A DNA stretch of 64,000 nucleotides from Streptomyces sp. H27-H5. Its GTDB lineage: Bacteria > Actinomycetota > Actinomycetes > Streptomycetales > Streptomycetaceae. Every line of letters begins with the position of its first letter. Within the stretch, counting starts at the first letter, position 1. Below are positions 8,153 through 16,000 of the stretch, one piece after another. A model generated the notes under the pieces. That model saw only the letters and a list, made by a program, of their open reading frames with translations. It was not told where the DNA came from and made no database searches. The stretch covers positions 17,234-81,233 of the forward strand of contig NZ_JAPNLK010000038.1 in NCBI RefSeq assembly GCF_026627505.1, read 5' to 3'. The translations under genes were made by a program, and so were the position numbers.

Positions 8153-8740
8153 ATGACAGCACGTCGCAACACAGGCATACGCAGGGCGGCGTTCGCCGCG
8201 TCGGCCGTGGCCGCACTGGCCCTGGGGCCGGCTCTCGCCGCGGGTTCCGCGATGGCGGCGGACGGCGAACCGTTCGGACCGGGCTGCGCCTCGGTGCCGA
8301 AGGACGGCTCGGGCTCCTTCGCCGGCATGGCCAAGGACCCCGTGGCGACGGCCGCGTCGAACAACCCGGCCCTCTCGACCCTGGTCACCGCCGTCAAGAA
8401 GGCCGGCCTGGTCGACACCCTGAACAGCGCGAAGGACATCACGGTGTTCGCACCGACCAACGAGGCCTTCGCCAAGGTGCCGAAGGCCGACCTGGACAAG
8501 CTGCTGGCCGACAAGGCACAGCTCACCAAGGTCCTCACCTACCACGTGGTGGGCCAGGAGCTGACGCCGAAGCAGTTGGAGCAGGGCTCCTTCGACACCC
8601 TGTCCAAGCAGCGACTGACCACCTCCGGTTCCGGCGAGTCCTTCAAGGTGAACGGCAACGCGTCGGTGGTCTGCGGTGACGTCCACACCGCCAACGCGAC
8701 GGTCTACCTGGTGGACTCCGTCCTGATGCCGAAGGCCTGA
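8153..8740 (+). CDS. Secreted fasciclin (FAS1) domain protein
   Basis: The 195-residue precursor has a Sec signal peptide (about residues 1-35, ending AAGSAMA) and then one FAS1 domain: VATAASNNPALSTLVTAVKK, ITVFAPTNEAFAKVP, LTYHVVGQEL and a C-terminal ANATVYLVDSVLMPKA. FAS1 domains are extracellular adhesion or stress-related modules. No lipobox cysteine is seen, so it is probably secreted free or ionically wall-bound. GAGGAG lies seven bases before ATG 8153; the GTG at 8150 is less well spaced. In mycobacteria, SigK controls the FAS1 antigens MPT70 and MPT83; the same gene types sit side by side here, and the gene carries its own SigK-type promoter. Confidence 0.92.
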   Translation: MTARRNTGIRRAAFAASAVAALALGPALAAGSAMAADGEPFGPGCASVPKDGSGSFAGMAKDPVATAASNNPALSTLVTAVKKAGLVDTLNSAKDITVFAPTNEAFAKVPKADLDKLLADKAQLTKVLTYHVVGQELTPKQLEQGSFDTLSKQRLTTSGSGESFKVNGNASVVCGDVHTANATVYLVDSVLMPKA

Positions 8741-8769
8741 TTCTCTGAAGGCCTGCTCCCGAAGGCCTG
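8731..8769. repeat. Three copies of GAAGGCCTG at the fasciclin 3' end
   Basis: GAAGGCCTG occurs at 8731-8739 (including the last codons), 8747-8755 and 8761-8769, spaced 16 and 14 bases apart. The element contains the palindrome AGGCCT. It looks like a small local duplication of the gene end. Confidence 0.6.
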
Positions 8770-8817
8770 ACGCCGAGGGCCCTGACGCCCGAATCCCGGC
8801 CCCGCTCCCCCGCCGGG

Positions 8818-10053
8818 TCACCCCAGACGGATCGGAAGGGTCTGCACGCTGTTGCCGATGAAACTGCGCTGGTAGGGCAGTTCCGCCTCGGGCACCGCGA
8901 GGTCGAGGTCCGGGAACCGGTCGAAGAGCCGCTCCAGGGCGATGCCGGCCTCCAGCCGGGCGAGCGGGGCGCCCACGCAGTAGTGCGCACCGTGCCCGAA
9001 GGAGAGATTGCGGCTGTTCCCCCGGGTGAGGTCGAAACGGTCCGCCCCGGGACCGTACGCGGCCTCGTCCCGGCCGGCCGCGGTGTAGCCCGCGAGGACC
9101 GGGGTGCCGCGGGGGATCAGGGCGCCGCCCACGGTCACGTCCCGGGTGGGGTAGCGGAACGGGAACCAGCTGACGGGGCCATCCCAGCGCAGGGTCTCGT
9201 CGACCACGTCCGACCAGCTCGCCTTGCCCTCGCGGACCAGCGCGAGCTGATCGCGGTGGGTGCACAGGGCGCGCACGGCGTTGCTGATCAGGTTGAGGGT
9301 GGTCTCGTGGCCGGCGACGAGCATCAGCCGCATCGTGCCGCTGAGTTCGGCCTCGCTGAGCCGGTCGCCGTCCTCGTCGCGGGCCGCGATCAGGGCGCTG
9401 GTGAGGTCGTCGCCCGGTGCGGCCCGGCGGGCGGCGGCGATGGTGCCCATGAGCGCGACGAGCTCGCGCACGGCGGCCATCACCTCGGCCGGGGTGGTGT
9501 CGGTGGAGACGATCACCGTGTTGGACAGGTGGTGCAGCCGCCCCCGGTGTTCCTGGTCCACGCCGAGCAGTTCGCAGATGACGCTCATCGGCAGGGGCAG
9601 TGCGAAGTGGGTCCTGAGGTCGGCGACGCCGTCCGGGGACGCTGCCGCCGCCGCGCCGAGGTCGTCGAGCAGTCCGGAGGTCAACTCCGCGATGCGCGGC
9701 CGCAGTCGCTCGACCTGGCGGGCGGTGAAGGCGTTGCCGACCAGTGAACGCAGCCTGCGGTGGTCGGCGTCGTCGGCCGTGTGCATGCCCTGGGCGTCGG
9801 CGAAGACCCGCAGGGGCCAGTCCCGGGGGACGGTGCCGTCGCGCAGGCCGGGGAAGTGCCGGGCGTCCTTGGCGACATCGGGGTGGGCGAGGAACTCCTT
9901 CAGTGCGTCGTGGCCCAGGACGACCGCGCCGGGCACTCCGCCGGGGAGGACGACCTCCGCGACGGCGCCCTGGGACCGCAGGCGGGCGTTGAGGGCGTGC
10001 GGACACCCCCCGGCGGGATCGATGACGTGCGCGTCTGCAGTGTGGGACGACAA
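8818..10053 (-). CDS. Cytochrome P450
   Basis: The 411-residue soluble P450 should hydroxylate or epoxidise a small molecule with external ferredoxin partners, which are not encoded nearby. Visible motifs are the I-helix AGHETTLNLISN, the K-helix ETLRW (E-x2-R), and the haem loop FGHGAHYCVGAPLARLE with the axial Cys. The start chosen is TTG 10053 (LSSHTADAHV), because AGGAG precedes it by about eight bases and the length then fits the family; an ATG at 10119 would add 22 residues with no family resemblance. It is on the opposite strand from the fasciclin and lipid-synthase genes. A tailoring role for the operon starting at 13077 is possible but unsupported by co-transcription. Confidence 0.92.
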   Translation of the reverse strand: MSSHTADAHVIDPAGGCPHALNARLRSQGAVAEVVLPGGVPGAVVLGHDALKEFLAHPDVAKDARHFPGLRDGTVPRDWPLRVFADAQGMHTADDADHRRLRSLVGNAFTARQVERLRPRIAELTSGLLDDLGAAAAASPDGVADLRTHFALPLPMSVICELLGVDQEHRGRLHHLSNTVIVSTDTTPAEVMAAVRELVALMGTIAAARRAAPGDDLTSALIAARDEDGDRLSEAELSGTMRLMLVAGHETTLNLISNAVRALCTHRDQLALVREGKASWSDVVDETLRWDGPVSWFPFRYPTRDVTVGGALIPRGTPVLAGYTAAGRDEAAYGPGADRFDLTRGNSRNLSFGHGAHYCVGAPLARLEAGIALERLFDRFPDLDLAVPEAELPYQRSFIGNSVQTLPIRLG

Positions 10054-10137
10054 GCCGATTCTCCTGACCGTGTGGAAGAGACCCGGCCAACAGTGCGGCC
10101 TGGAGGACGGGTTGTTCAAGCCCGACTCCGCGCCGTC

Positions 10138-10433
10138 TCAGAACCAGTTGAGGGTGAGGGTGAAGGTGGTGTGGGTGGTGGCGCCGGTGGGGTCGGTGGC
10201 GGTGATGGGGTGGGTTCCGGTGGTCCAGGGTGTGCCGGTGATGCGTCCGGTGGTGGGGCCGAGGGTGAGTCCCCAGGGGAGTGTGGTGGTGGTGTAGCGG
10301 ATGGGGGGTGTGCCTCCGGTGGTGGTGAGTCGGATGGTGCAGGTCTGGTTGAAGCGGCAGGTCTGTGGTCCGGGGTCGACGATCCGCAGATCACCCGACG
10401 TCGGGGTCGGCGTGGGAGTCGGGGTCGGCGTGG
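10138..10433 (-). repeat. Copy A of a ~300-bp near-identical inverted repeat
   Basis: The sequence encoding the C-terminal module here matches 31157-31458 on the other strand. Read in the coding sense I find only two differences over the block: one GGC/GAC codon change, and a six-base GCCACC unit present only in the other copy. Synonymous sites are conserved too, so this is recent duplication or gene conversion rather than shared domain ancestry. Confidence 0.9.
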
Positions 10434-11421
10434 GAGTCGGGGTCGGCGTGGGAGTCGGGGTCGGCGTGGGAGTCGGGGTTCCGGCGCAGCCCGGGGTGGC
10501 CTCCGGCGGCAGTGGCACGCGCCAGATCCGGGCGTCGTTCTCCGAACCGACCAACAGGCCGGCGCAGTCGGCGTACGTGAGCGTCTCACCCTGCGGCTGG
10601 GCCGGCAGCGCCACGTCCGCGAGCTTGTTCCCCGCGGTGTCGTACACCGTGGCGGTGTTGGCCCCGAGCGGTCCACCGCTGCGCAGGGCGTAGGAGGCCC
10701 CGGACGGGGAGAAGGCCCCGTCGGTCGTGAACACCGGGCCCGACCGGACCGGGGAGAGGGTGTTGAGCTGCCCGGACACGGGCGGCAGCGGGGCCTTGTA
10801 CAGCTTGCCCGCCGCGCCGATGAGTTTGGTCGCGATGTAGAGCTGCCCGGTGACGGGGTCCGCGAGCAGGGACCCGGCGTCGTGCCGGCCGTCGGAGTAG
10901 GCGAAGCGGTGGCTGGTCGGGGTGACGGACGCGTCGGCGAGCACCTCAGGTTCGGCGAAGGCGTGGACGGTGATCTCGGCGCGGCCGGCGAAGTTGTCCC
11001 CGATGTCGCCGACGAGGATCACGGGGGACCCCCCGGCGTCCTTGCCGAGCGCGAGGCCTTCCCAGTCGGTGTTGCCGACGCCGGTGACGGTGTAGGTCGC
11101 CACGAGCCGGCCGGATGTGGTGTTGCAGTCGACGGCGAAGACCTGATTGGTGTTGCCGCTGTCGTTGACTGCGTAGAGGACGCCCGGGTGCCTGCGGCTC
11201 ATGGCGAGACCGCTGAGTTCGGCCAGACCGCCGGGCAGGTCGCACGCGCGCGCGGGGGCCGGCGCGGCGGCCGGCGCCGCCGGGTCGGGGGGCGCCGGGG
11301 TCGCGGAAGCGGTGGCGGCGCCACCGGTCGCCCAAGCGGCGGCCGGCAGGGCGACGGCGAGGACGGCGGTGGCGAGGGCCGCCGCCCATGGTGTTCTGCG
11401 GGTGGGTGCCATGCGCACCAT
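10138..11421 (-). CDS. Secreted propeller-like protein with Pro-Thr linker and C-terminal Ig-like module
   Basis: The 427-residue protein has a signal peptide, then about 300 residues typical of a beta-propeller, with AVNDSGNTNQVFAVD, NTDWEGLALGKD and VGDIGDN; similar DWE/DIGDN proteins are common, uncharacterised actinobacterial exoproteins. A (TP)n linker encoded by 18-bp repeats follows. The last 90 residues form a putative Ig-like (He_PIG-type) module with a Cys pair, almost identical to the end of the phosphoesterase at 30205-31458. ATG 11421 and ATG 11412 are both possible; neither has a clear Shine-Dalgarno site. Function is unknown; binding at the cell surface is the likeliest role of the shared module. 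Confidence 0.8.
   Translation of the reverse strand: MVRMAPTRRTPWAAALATAVLAVALPAAAWATGGAATASATPAPPDPAAPAAAPAPARACDLPGGLAELSGLAMSRRHPGVLYAVNDSGNTNQVFAVDCNTTSGRLVATYTVTGVGNTDWEGLALGKDAGGSPVILVGDIGDNFAGRAEITVHAFAEPEVLADASVTPTSHRFAYSDGRHDAGSLLADPVTGQLYIATKLIGAAGKLYKAPLPPVSGQLNTLSPVRSGPVFTTDGAFSPSGASYALRSGGPLGANTATVYDTAGNKLADVALPAQPQGETLTYADCAGLLVGSENDARIWRVPLPPEATPGCAGTPTPTPTPTPTPTPTPTPTPTPTPTPTSGDLRIVDPGPQTCRFNQTCTIRLTTTGGTPPIRYTTTTLPWGLTLGPTTGRITGTPWTTGTHPITATDPTGATTHTTFTLTLNWF
10402..10473. repeat. Four 18-bp tandem repeats encoding the Pro-Thr linker
   Basis: Four perfect copies of an 18-base unit (CGGGGTCGGCGTGGGAGT on the + strand) run from 10402 to 10473. Each encodes three Thr-Pro pairs on the minus strand. 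Copy number could vary by slippage; the paralogous linker near 31141-31190 is shorter and less regular. Confidence 0.9.
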
Positions 11422-11523
11422 GTGAGGGGACGTCGGGCGCGGATGCCAGGGCCAACGCCGTCCCGTTTGAGCATGGTTCAATGCCGAACCGACATGCCTC
11501 GCGGTCCGCAAGGCCTGTTCCGG

Positions 11524-12417
11524 TCAGGGTGCGGGCTCACGTACGGGGGCTTTGTGCAGGGCGTGCGCGATGAAGGCCCGGGCCGTCCGACCGAGGGGGC
11601 GCCGGGTGTGGGCGATGCCCACGGGGCGCAGCAGGGGCGGGGTGAACGAGCGGATCTCGGCGCGCGTGCCGAAGGCCCTGGAGACCACGTCCCGGTACCA
11701 GATGAGCGAGCCGCGCCCGTCCGTCACCCCGGTGACCCAGGCGAGTCGTTCGTCGACTTCCAGGCGGGGTTCGGGGCGCACGCCGAGGCAGCTGAACATG
11801 GCCTCCATCTCGGTCCGTCGGCCGGTGCCCGGGCACGGCAGCACCATGGGCAGCCCGTCGAGCAACCGGAACGGCATCGGGTCCGGCAGCCGGGAGCCGA
11901 TGGGCGAGATCAGCACCACCTCCCGCTCCTGGACGTGGTGCGTGGACAGCTCCTGGTCGATCGGCAGGTCGACCAGCGCCAGTTCGGCGCTGCCGCCGGT
12001 GAGTTCCTGGACCAGGGCCTCCCGGCTGTCGCGCTGCAGGACCCGGACGTCCACCCCGGGATGCCGTCGGGTGAAGGAGGGCACCAGTTCGGCGGCCAGG
12101 TCCAGCGCCAGGGTCGGGGTGGCGACCAGGACGAGGGTGGTGCGGACGGCGTCGCCGTGACCGGTGCCGATGTCGTCGATCGCCTCGACGGCGCTCAGGA
12201 CGGTGCGGGCCAGTCGTACCACCCTGGACCCCTCGGGAGTGAGGTCCACGCCCCGGCCCCGGCGGGCGAGGAGTTCCACGCCGAGATCGCGCTCCATGGC
12301 CTGGACGGCCCGGGAGAGGGCGGACTGGGCCACGAAGACCGAGGCGGCCGCGCCCGTGATGGAACGGCAGTCCGCGACGGCGACGAGGTAGCGAAGCTGC
12401 GCGAGTGTGGGGGTCAT
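11524..12417 (-). CDS. LysR-family transcriptional regulator
   Basis: This 297-residue regulator has the LysR winged helix at the N-terminus (LAQLRYLVAVADCRSITGAA, then ALSRAVQAMERDLGVELLAR) and a periplasmic-binding-like effector domain (TTLVLVATPTLALDLAAELV onward). The start is ATG 12417, four residues before LAQLR. It diverges from the lipid-synthase operon across 659 bases that contain repeated GCATACCGG and GCACGGTCAT motifs, so it is the best candidate for controlling that operon. The effector is unknown. Confidence 0.9.
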   Translation of the reverse strand: MTPTLAQLRYLVAVADCRSITGAAASVFVAQSALSRAVQAMERDLGVELLARRGRGVDLTPEGSRVVRLARTVLSAVEAIDDIGTGHGDAVRTTLVLVATPTLALDLAAELVPSFTRRHPGVDVRVLQRDSREALVQELTGGSAELALVDLPIDQELSTHHVQEREVVLISPIGSRLPDPMPFRLLDGLPMVLPCPGTGRRTEMEAMFSCLGVRPEPRLEVDERLAWVTGVTDGRGSLIWYRDVVSRAFGTRAEIRSFTPPLLRPVGIAHTRRPLGRTARAFIAHALHKAPVREPAP

Positions 12418-12514
12418 GACCGGACGGTAACCGGGTGATGCCGTACCTGTAAGGGGCAGCATGGTGAACAACTCCCGCGCCTCGGTGCGCCGTTCATGCC
12501 CGGGTGGCGAGAAG

Positions 12515-12539
12515 GCATACCGGCACGGCATGACCGTGC
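12515..12539. promoter_or_regulatory. Motif GCATACCGG plus GCACGG/CCGTGC inverted repeat
   Basis: GCATACCGG occupies 12515-12523 and overlaps GCACGG (12523-12528), which pairs with CCGTGC (12534-12539). GCATACCGG recurs at 12690-12698, and the GCACGGTCAT form recurs at 12707-12716. The two occurrences lie about 100 and 270 bases from the LysR start, suggesting paired regulator sites. Confidence 0.4.
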
Positions 12540-12689
12540 GCCTCGCCCCTCCCCTCACGCCTTCCCCGGCCCCGGCCCGAGGGGTGGACATCGCCGCAGG
12601 CCACCGGGCGGACGGGGGTGCAGGGCGGCCCGGGGGCGGAGGGTCGGGAACCGGCCGGCGGGTCCGGGAAGAGCGAGGGAACCCACTCC

Positions 12690-12727
12690 GCATACCGGTT
12701 GACAGTGCACGGTCATCACCGCACGAT
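12690..12727 (+). promoter_or_regulatory. Candidate promoter of the lipid-synthase operon with overlapping repeated motif
   Basis: TTGACA at 12699-12704 is followed after 17 bases by CACGAT at 12722-12727, a fair match to a housekeeping promoter. GCATACCGG (12690-12698) abuts the -35 box, and GCACGGTCAT (12707-12716) fills the spacer. The overlap would suit regulation by the adjacent LysR protein. The leader would be about 340 bases long. Confidence 0.4.
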
Positions 12728-13076
12728 GCATCGCGGCGCCGGGGATTTTGACCACCGCTCAAGCCCGTCCGAACCGACGACGGGTCACCCGGCCGCGGCA
12801 CGCACCGCGCCGGCGGAGTCGTCGACCGGCGTTGTTCTCCCGTCCTGCCCGCACGGCCCGCACCCCCACAGCACGGCCCGTACGGCCCACGCGTCGCCCC
12901 GCACGGCACCGGCACCGCAGGCCCCCGCGCGCCTCACCGCGAGGCACCGGTGCGCGCACCACGCCACGTGACACGGCACGACACCACACGGCACCACGGA
13001 CCGCGCACCACCGCCCCACACCACCGCCCGCGCAGCAAACGCACCGCACCGGAACGCACCGGAAGAAGGAGCGCCC

Positions 13077-16000
13077 GTGACCCCCCACCCCGCGCAGCCC
13101 CCCGCCACCCGTGACCTGGTCGTCGCGGCCTGCCCCTTCGAGGAGCCGCACCCCCGCATCGTCACCGCCGCCGAGCGCGCCGGGTCCCTCGGGCTGCTCG
13201 ACCTCGGCCGGGACCCCGGACCCGCGCGGGACGCCTTCGCGGAGCTCGGGCGGCGGCTCGACGGCCGGCCGTACGGGGTGCGGGTACCGGTGGGCTGTCC
13301 GCTGGGCCCCGGGGAGCTTCCGGCGCAGGTGGACACGGTGTTGCTCGCCGATGTCGCGCAGCACGTCCCGGAGCGGGTGGCCGCCTGGGCGGCGGCCCCC
13401 GGTTCCCCCCGGGTCTGGGCCGAGATCACCGACCTCGGGGAGGCGCGGGCGGCGGTGGCGGCCGGGGCCGGGGCGATCGTGGCCAAGGGGCACGAGGCCG
13501 GCGGTCGGGTGGGCGCGAGCACCACCTTCGTCCTCCTCCAGCGGCTGCTGGCCGGGCCCGGACCGGGGGTGCCCGTCCTCGCGTGCGGGGGCATCGGCCC
13601 GCACACCGCGGCGGCCGCCGTCGCGGGCGGGGCCGCCGGTGTGCTGGTCGACGTACAACTGGCCCTGACCTCGGAGGGGGTGGCCGGTCTGCCCGCGGAG
13701 GTCGTGGCCGCGCTGCGGGCGATGGACGGCTCCGAGACCCGGCTCGTGGACGGGCACCGGGTGTTCGCCCGGCCCGACCTTTCGCCGCCCGACGGAGCGG
13801 CGGCGCTTCTGCTCGGGGCCCGGGACCTGCGGACGCAGTTGCTGCCCGTCGGCCAGGACGGGGGCGTGGCGGACCGACTGGCCCGACGGCACCGCACCAC
13901 GGGCGGGGTGCTCCGGGCCGTGCGGGCCGCCGTCGCCGGGCACATCGGGGCCGCCGCCAGGGAGAGACCGCTGCTCGGATCCCGGGTGGTGGCGCAGGGC
14001 CCGATGACCCGGGTCAGCGACCAGGCGGCGTTCGCCGAGGCGGTGGCCGCGGCGGACGGCGTGCCCTATCTCGCCCTCGCCCTGACCCGGGGCCCGCAGG
14101 CGCACCGGCTGCTGGCCGAGACTGCCGAACGGCTCGGGGACCGCCCGTGGGGCGTGGGCCTGCTCGGCTTCGCCCCGCCCGAGCTGCGCCGGGAGCAGCT
14201 CGCGGCCGTGGCGCGGGTGCGTCCCCCGTACGCGATCATCGCCGGCGGCACCCCGGCGCAGGCGGCCCCGCTGGAGGCGGCGGGGACGGTGACGCACCTG
14301 CACGTCCCCTCGCCCGGACTGCTGGAGCGGTATCTCGCCGAGGGGGCCCGGCGGTTCGTCTTCGAGGGGTCGGAGTGCGGCGGGCACGTCGGGCCGCGCG
14401 CCTCGTTCCCGCTGTGGGAGGAGCAGATCGAACGGCTGCTGTCCTGCGCCGAACCGGCCGCGCTGGACGTCCTGTTCGCCGGCGGCATCCATGACGAGCG
14501 GTCCGCCGCGATGGCGGTCACGGCCGCCGCGCCGCTGATCGCCCGGGGGGCGCGGATCGGCGTACTGATGGGCACCGCCTACCTGTTCACGCGGGAGGCG
14601 GTGGCGGCGGGCGCGATCCTGCCGGGTTTCCAGCGGACGGCGGTGGAGTGCGAGGAGACCGTCCTGTTGCACACGGCGCCGGGCCATGCCACCCGCTGCG
14701 CGGACACCCCGTACGCGGGAACGTTCGAGGAGACCAGACGGCGGCTCGCCGAGGGCGGGACCGAACCGCGCGAGATATGGGAGGAGTTGGAGCGGCTGAA
14801 TCTGGGCCGGCTCCGGATCGCCGGCAAGGGGCTGCGTCGGGGCCCGGCCGGCCTGGAACCGGTGAGTGAGCGGGAGCAGTTGAGCGACGGACTGTTCATG
14901 CTCGGCCAGGCCGCCACCCTGCGGTCCGGGACCACGACGGTGGCCGCGCTGCACGCCCAGGTCACCCGGGGGGCGACGGAGTTCCTGGACCGGCGGGTCG
15001 CCGAGACGGCCGGGGCGGCCGAGGAGGAGGCCGGTCCCGTCGTCGAACCGCTCGACGTCGCCATCGTCGGAATGGCCTGCGCCTACCCGGGGGCGCCGGG
15101 TCTCGACGCCTACTGGTCGCAGATCCTGGCCGGCCGGGACGCCGTCACGGAGGTTCCGGTCGAGCGTTGGGACCCGGGGCTCTACTACGATCCCGACCCG
15201 GCCCGGGCCGGGGAGCGCACCCCCTCGCGCTGGGGCGGTTTCCTGGCGCCGATGCCGTTCGACGCCCTCGCCCACGGCATTCCGCCGACCTCGCTGGCCG
15301 GGATCGAACCGGTGCAGCTCCTGGCCCTGGAGATCTCGGCGCGGGCGCTCGGGGACGCCGGGTACGGCCGGGGCAGGGAGTTCGACCGCTCGCGGACCTC
15401 GGTGGTCTTCGGCGCGGAGGCGGGAACCGAGCTGGCGGGCGCGTACGGGATGCGCGCGCTGTATCCGGCCTATCTGGGCGAGCTGCCGCCCGCGTTGGAC
15501 GAGCAGTTGCCCCGGCTGACGGAGGACTCCTTCCCGGGCATCCTCGCGAACGTGATCGCGGGGCGGGTCGCGAACCGTCTCGACCTGGGCGGCGCCAACT
15601 GCACCGTGGACGCCGCCTGCGCCTCCTCGTTGGCCGCGCTGGACCTGGCCTGCCGGCAACTGCGTGACGGTGACAGCGACATGGTGGTGTGCGGCGGCGC
15701 CGACGTGCACAACGGCATCAACGACTACCTGATGTTCGCCTCGGTGCGGGCCCTGTCCCCCGGGGGCCGCTGCCGGCCGTTCGACGCCTCCGCGGACGGG
15801 ATCGCGCTCGGCGAGGGGGTGGGCGCCCTGGTGCTGAAGCGTTTGACGGACGCGGAGCGCGACGGCGACCGGATGTACGCGGTGATCAAGGCGGTCGGCG
15901 CGTCGAGCGACGGCCGGTCGCTGGGGCTGACCGCGCCCCGACCGGAGGGGCAGCGACGGGCCCTGGAGCGGGCGTACGCCCGGGCCGGCGTCTCCCCGGC

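Larger units (their letters stand above)
12418..13076. other. 659-base divergent intergenic region before the lipid-synthase operon
   Basis: I see no convincing gene here. The LysR-proximal part holds repeated motifs listed separately. From about 12790 to 13060 the + strand becomes strikingly C- and A-rich and poor in G and T, with many CAC triplets and GCACGG at 12851, 12871 and 12901. That stretch would form a long leader ahead of GTG 13077. The leader ends with AAGAAGGAG just before the start codon. Confidence 0.6.

Noticed and set aside
8818..10053. P450 as a tailoring enzyme of the lipid operon
   Set aside because: It lies 3 kb away on the opposite strand with other genes between; nothing in the sequence links it to the operon.
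10402..10473. Regular 18-bp repeats considered as a CRISPR array
   Set aside because: The units are directly contiguous with no spacers and encode Thr-Pro pairs of a linker.
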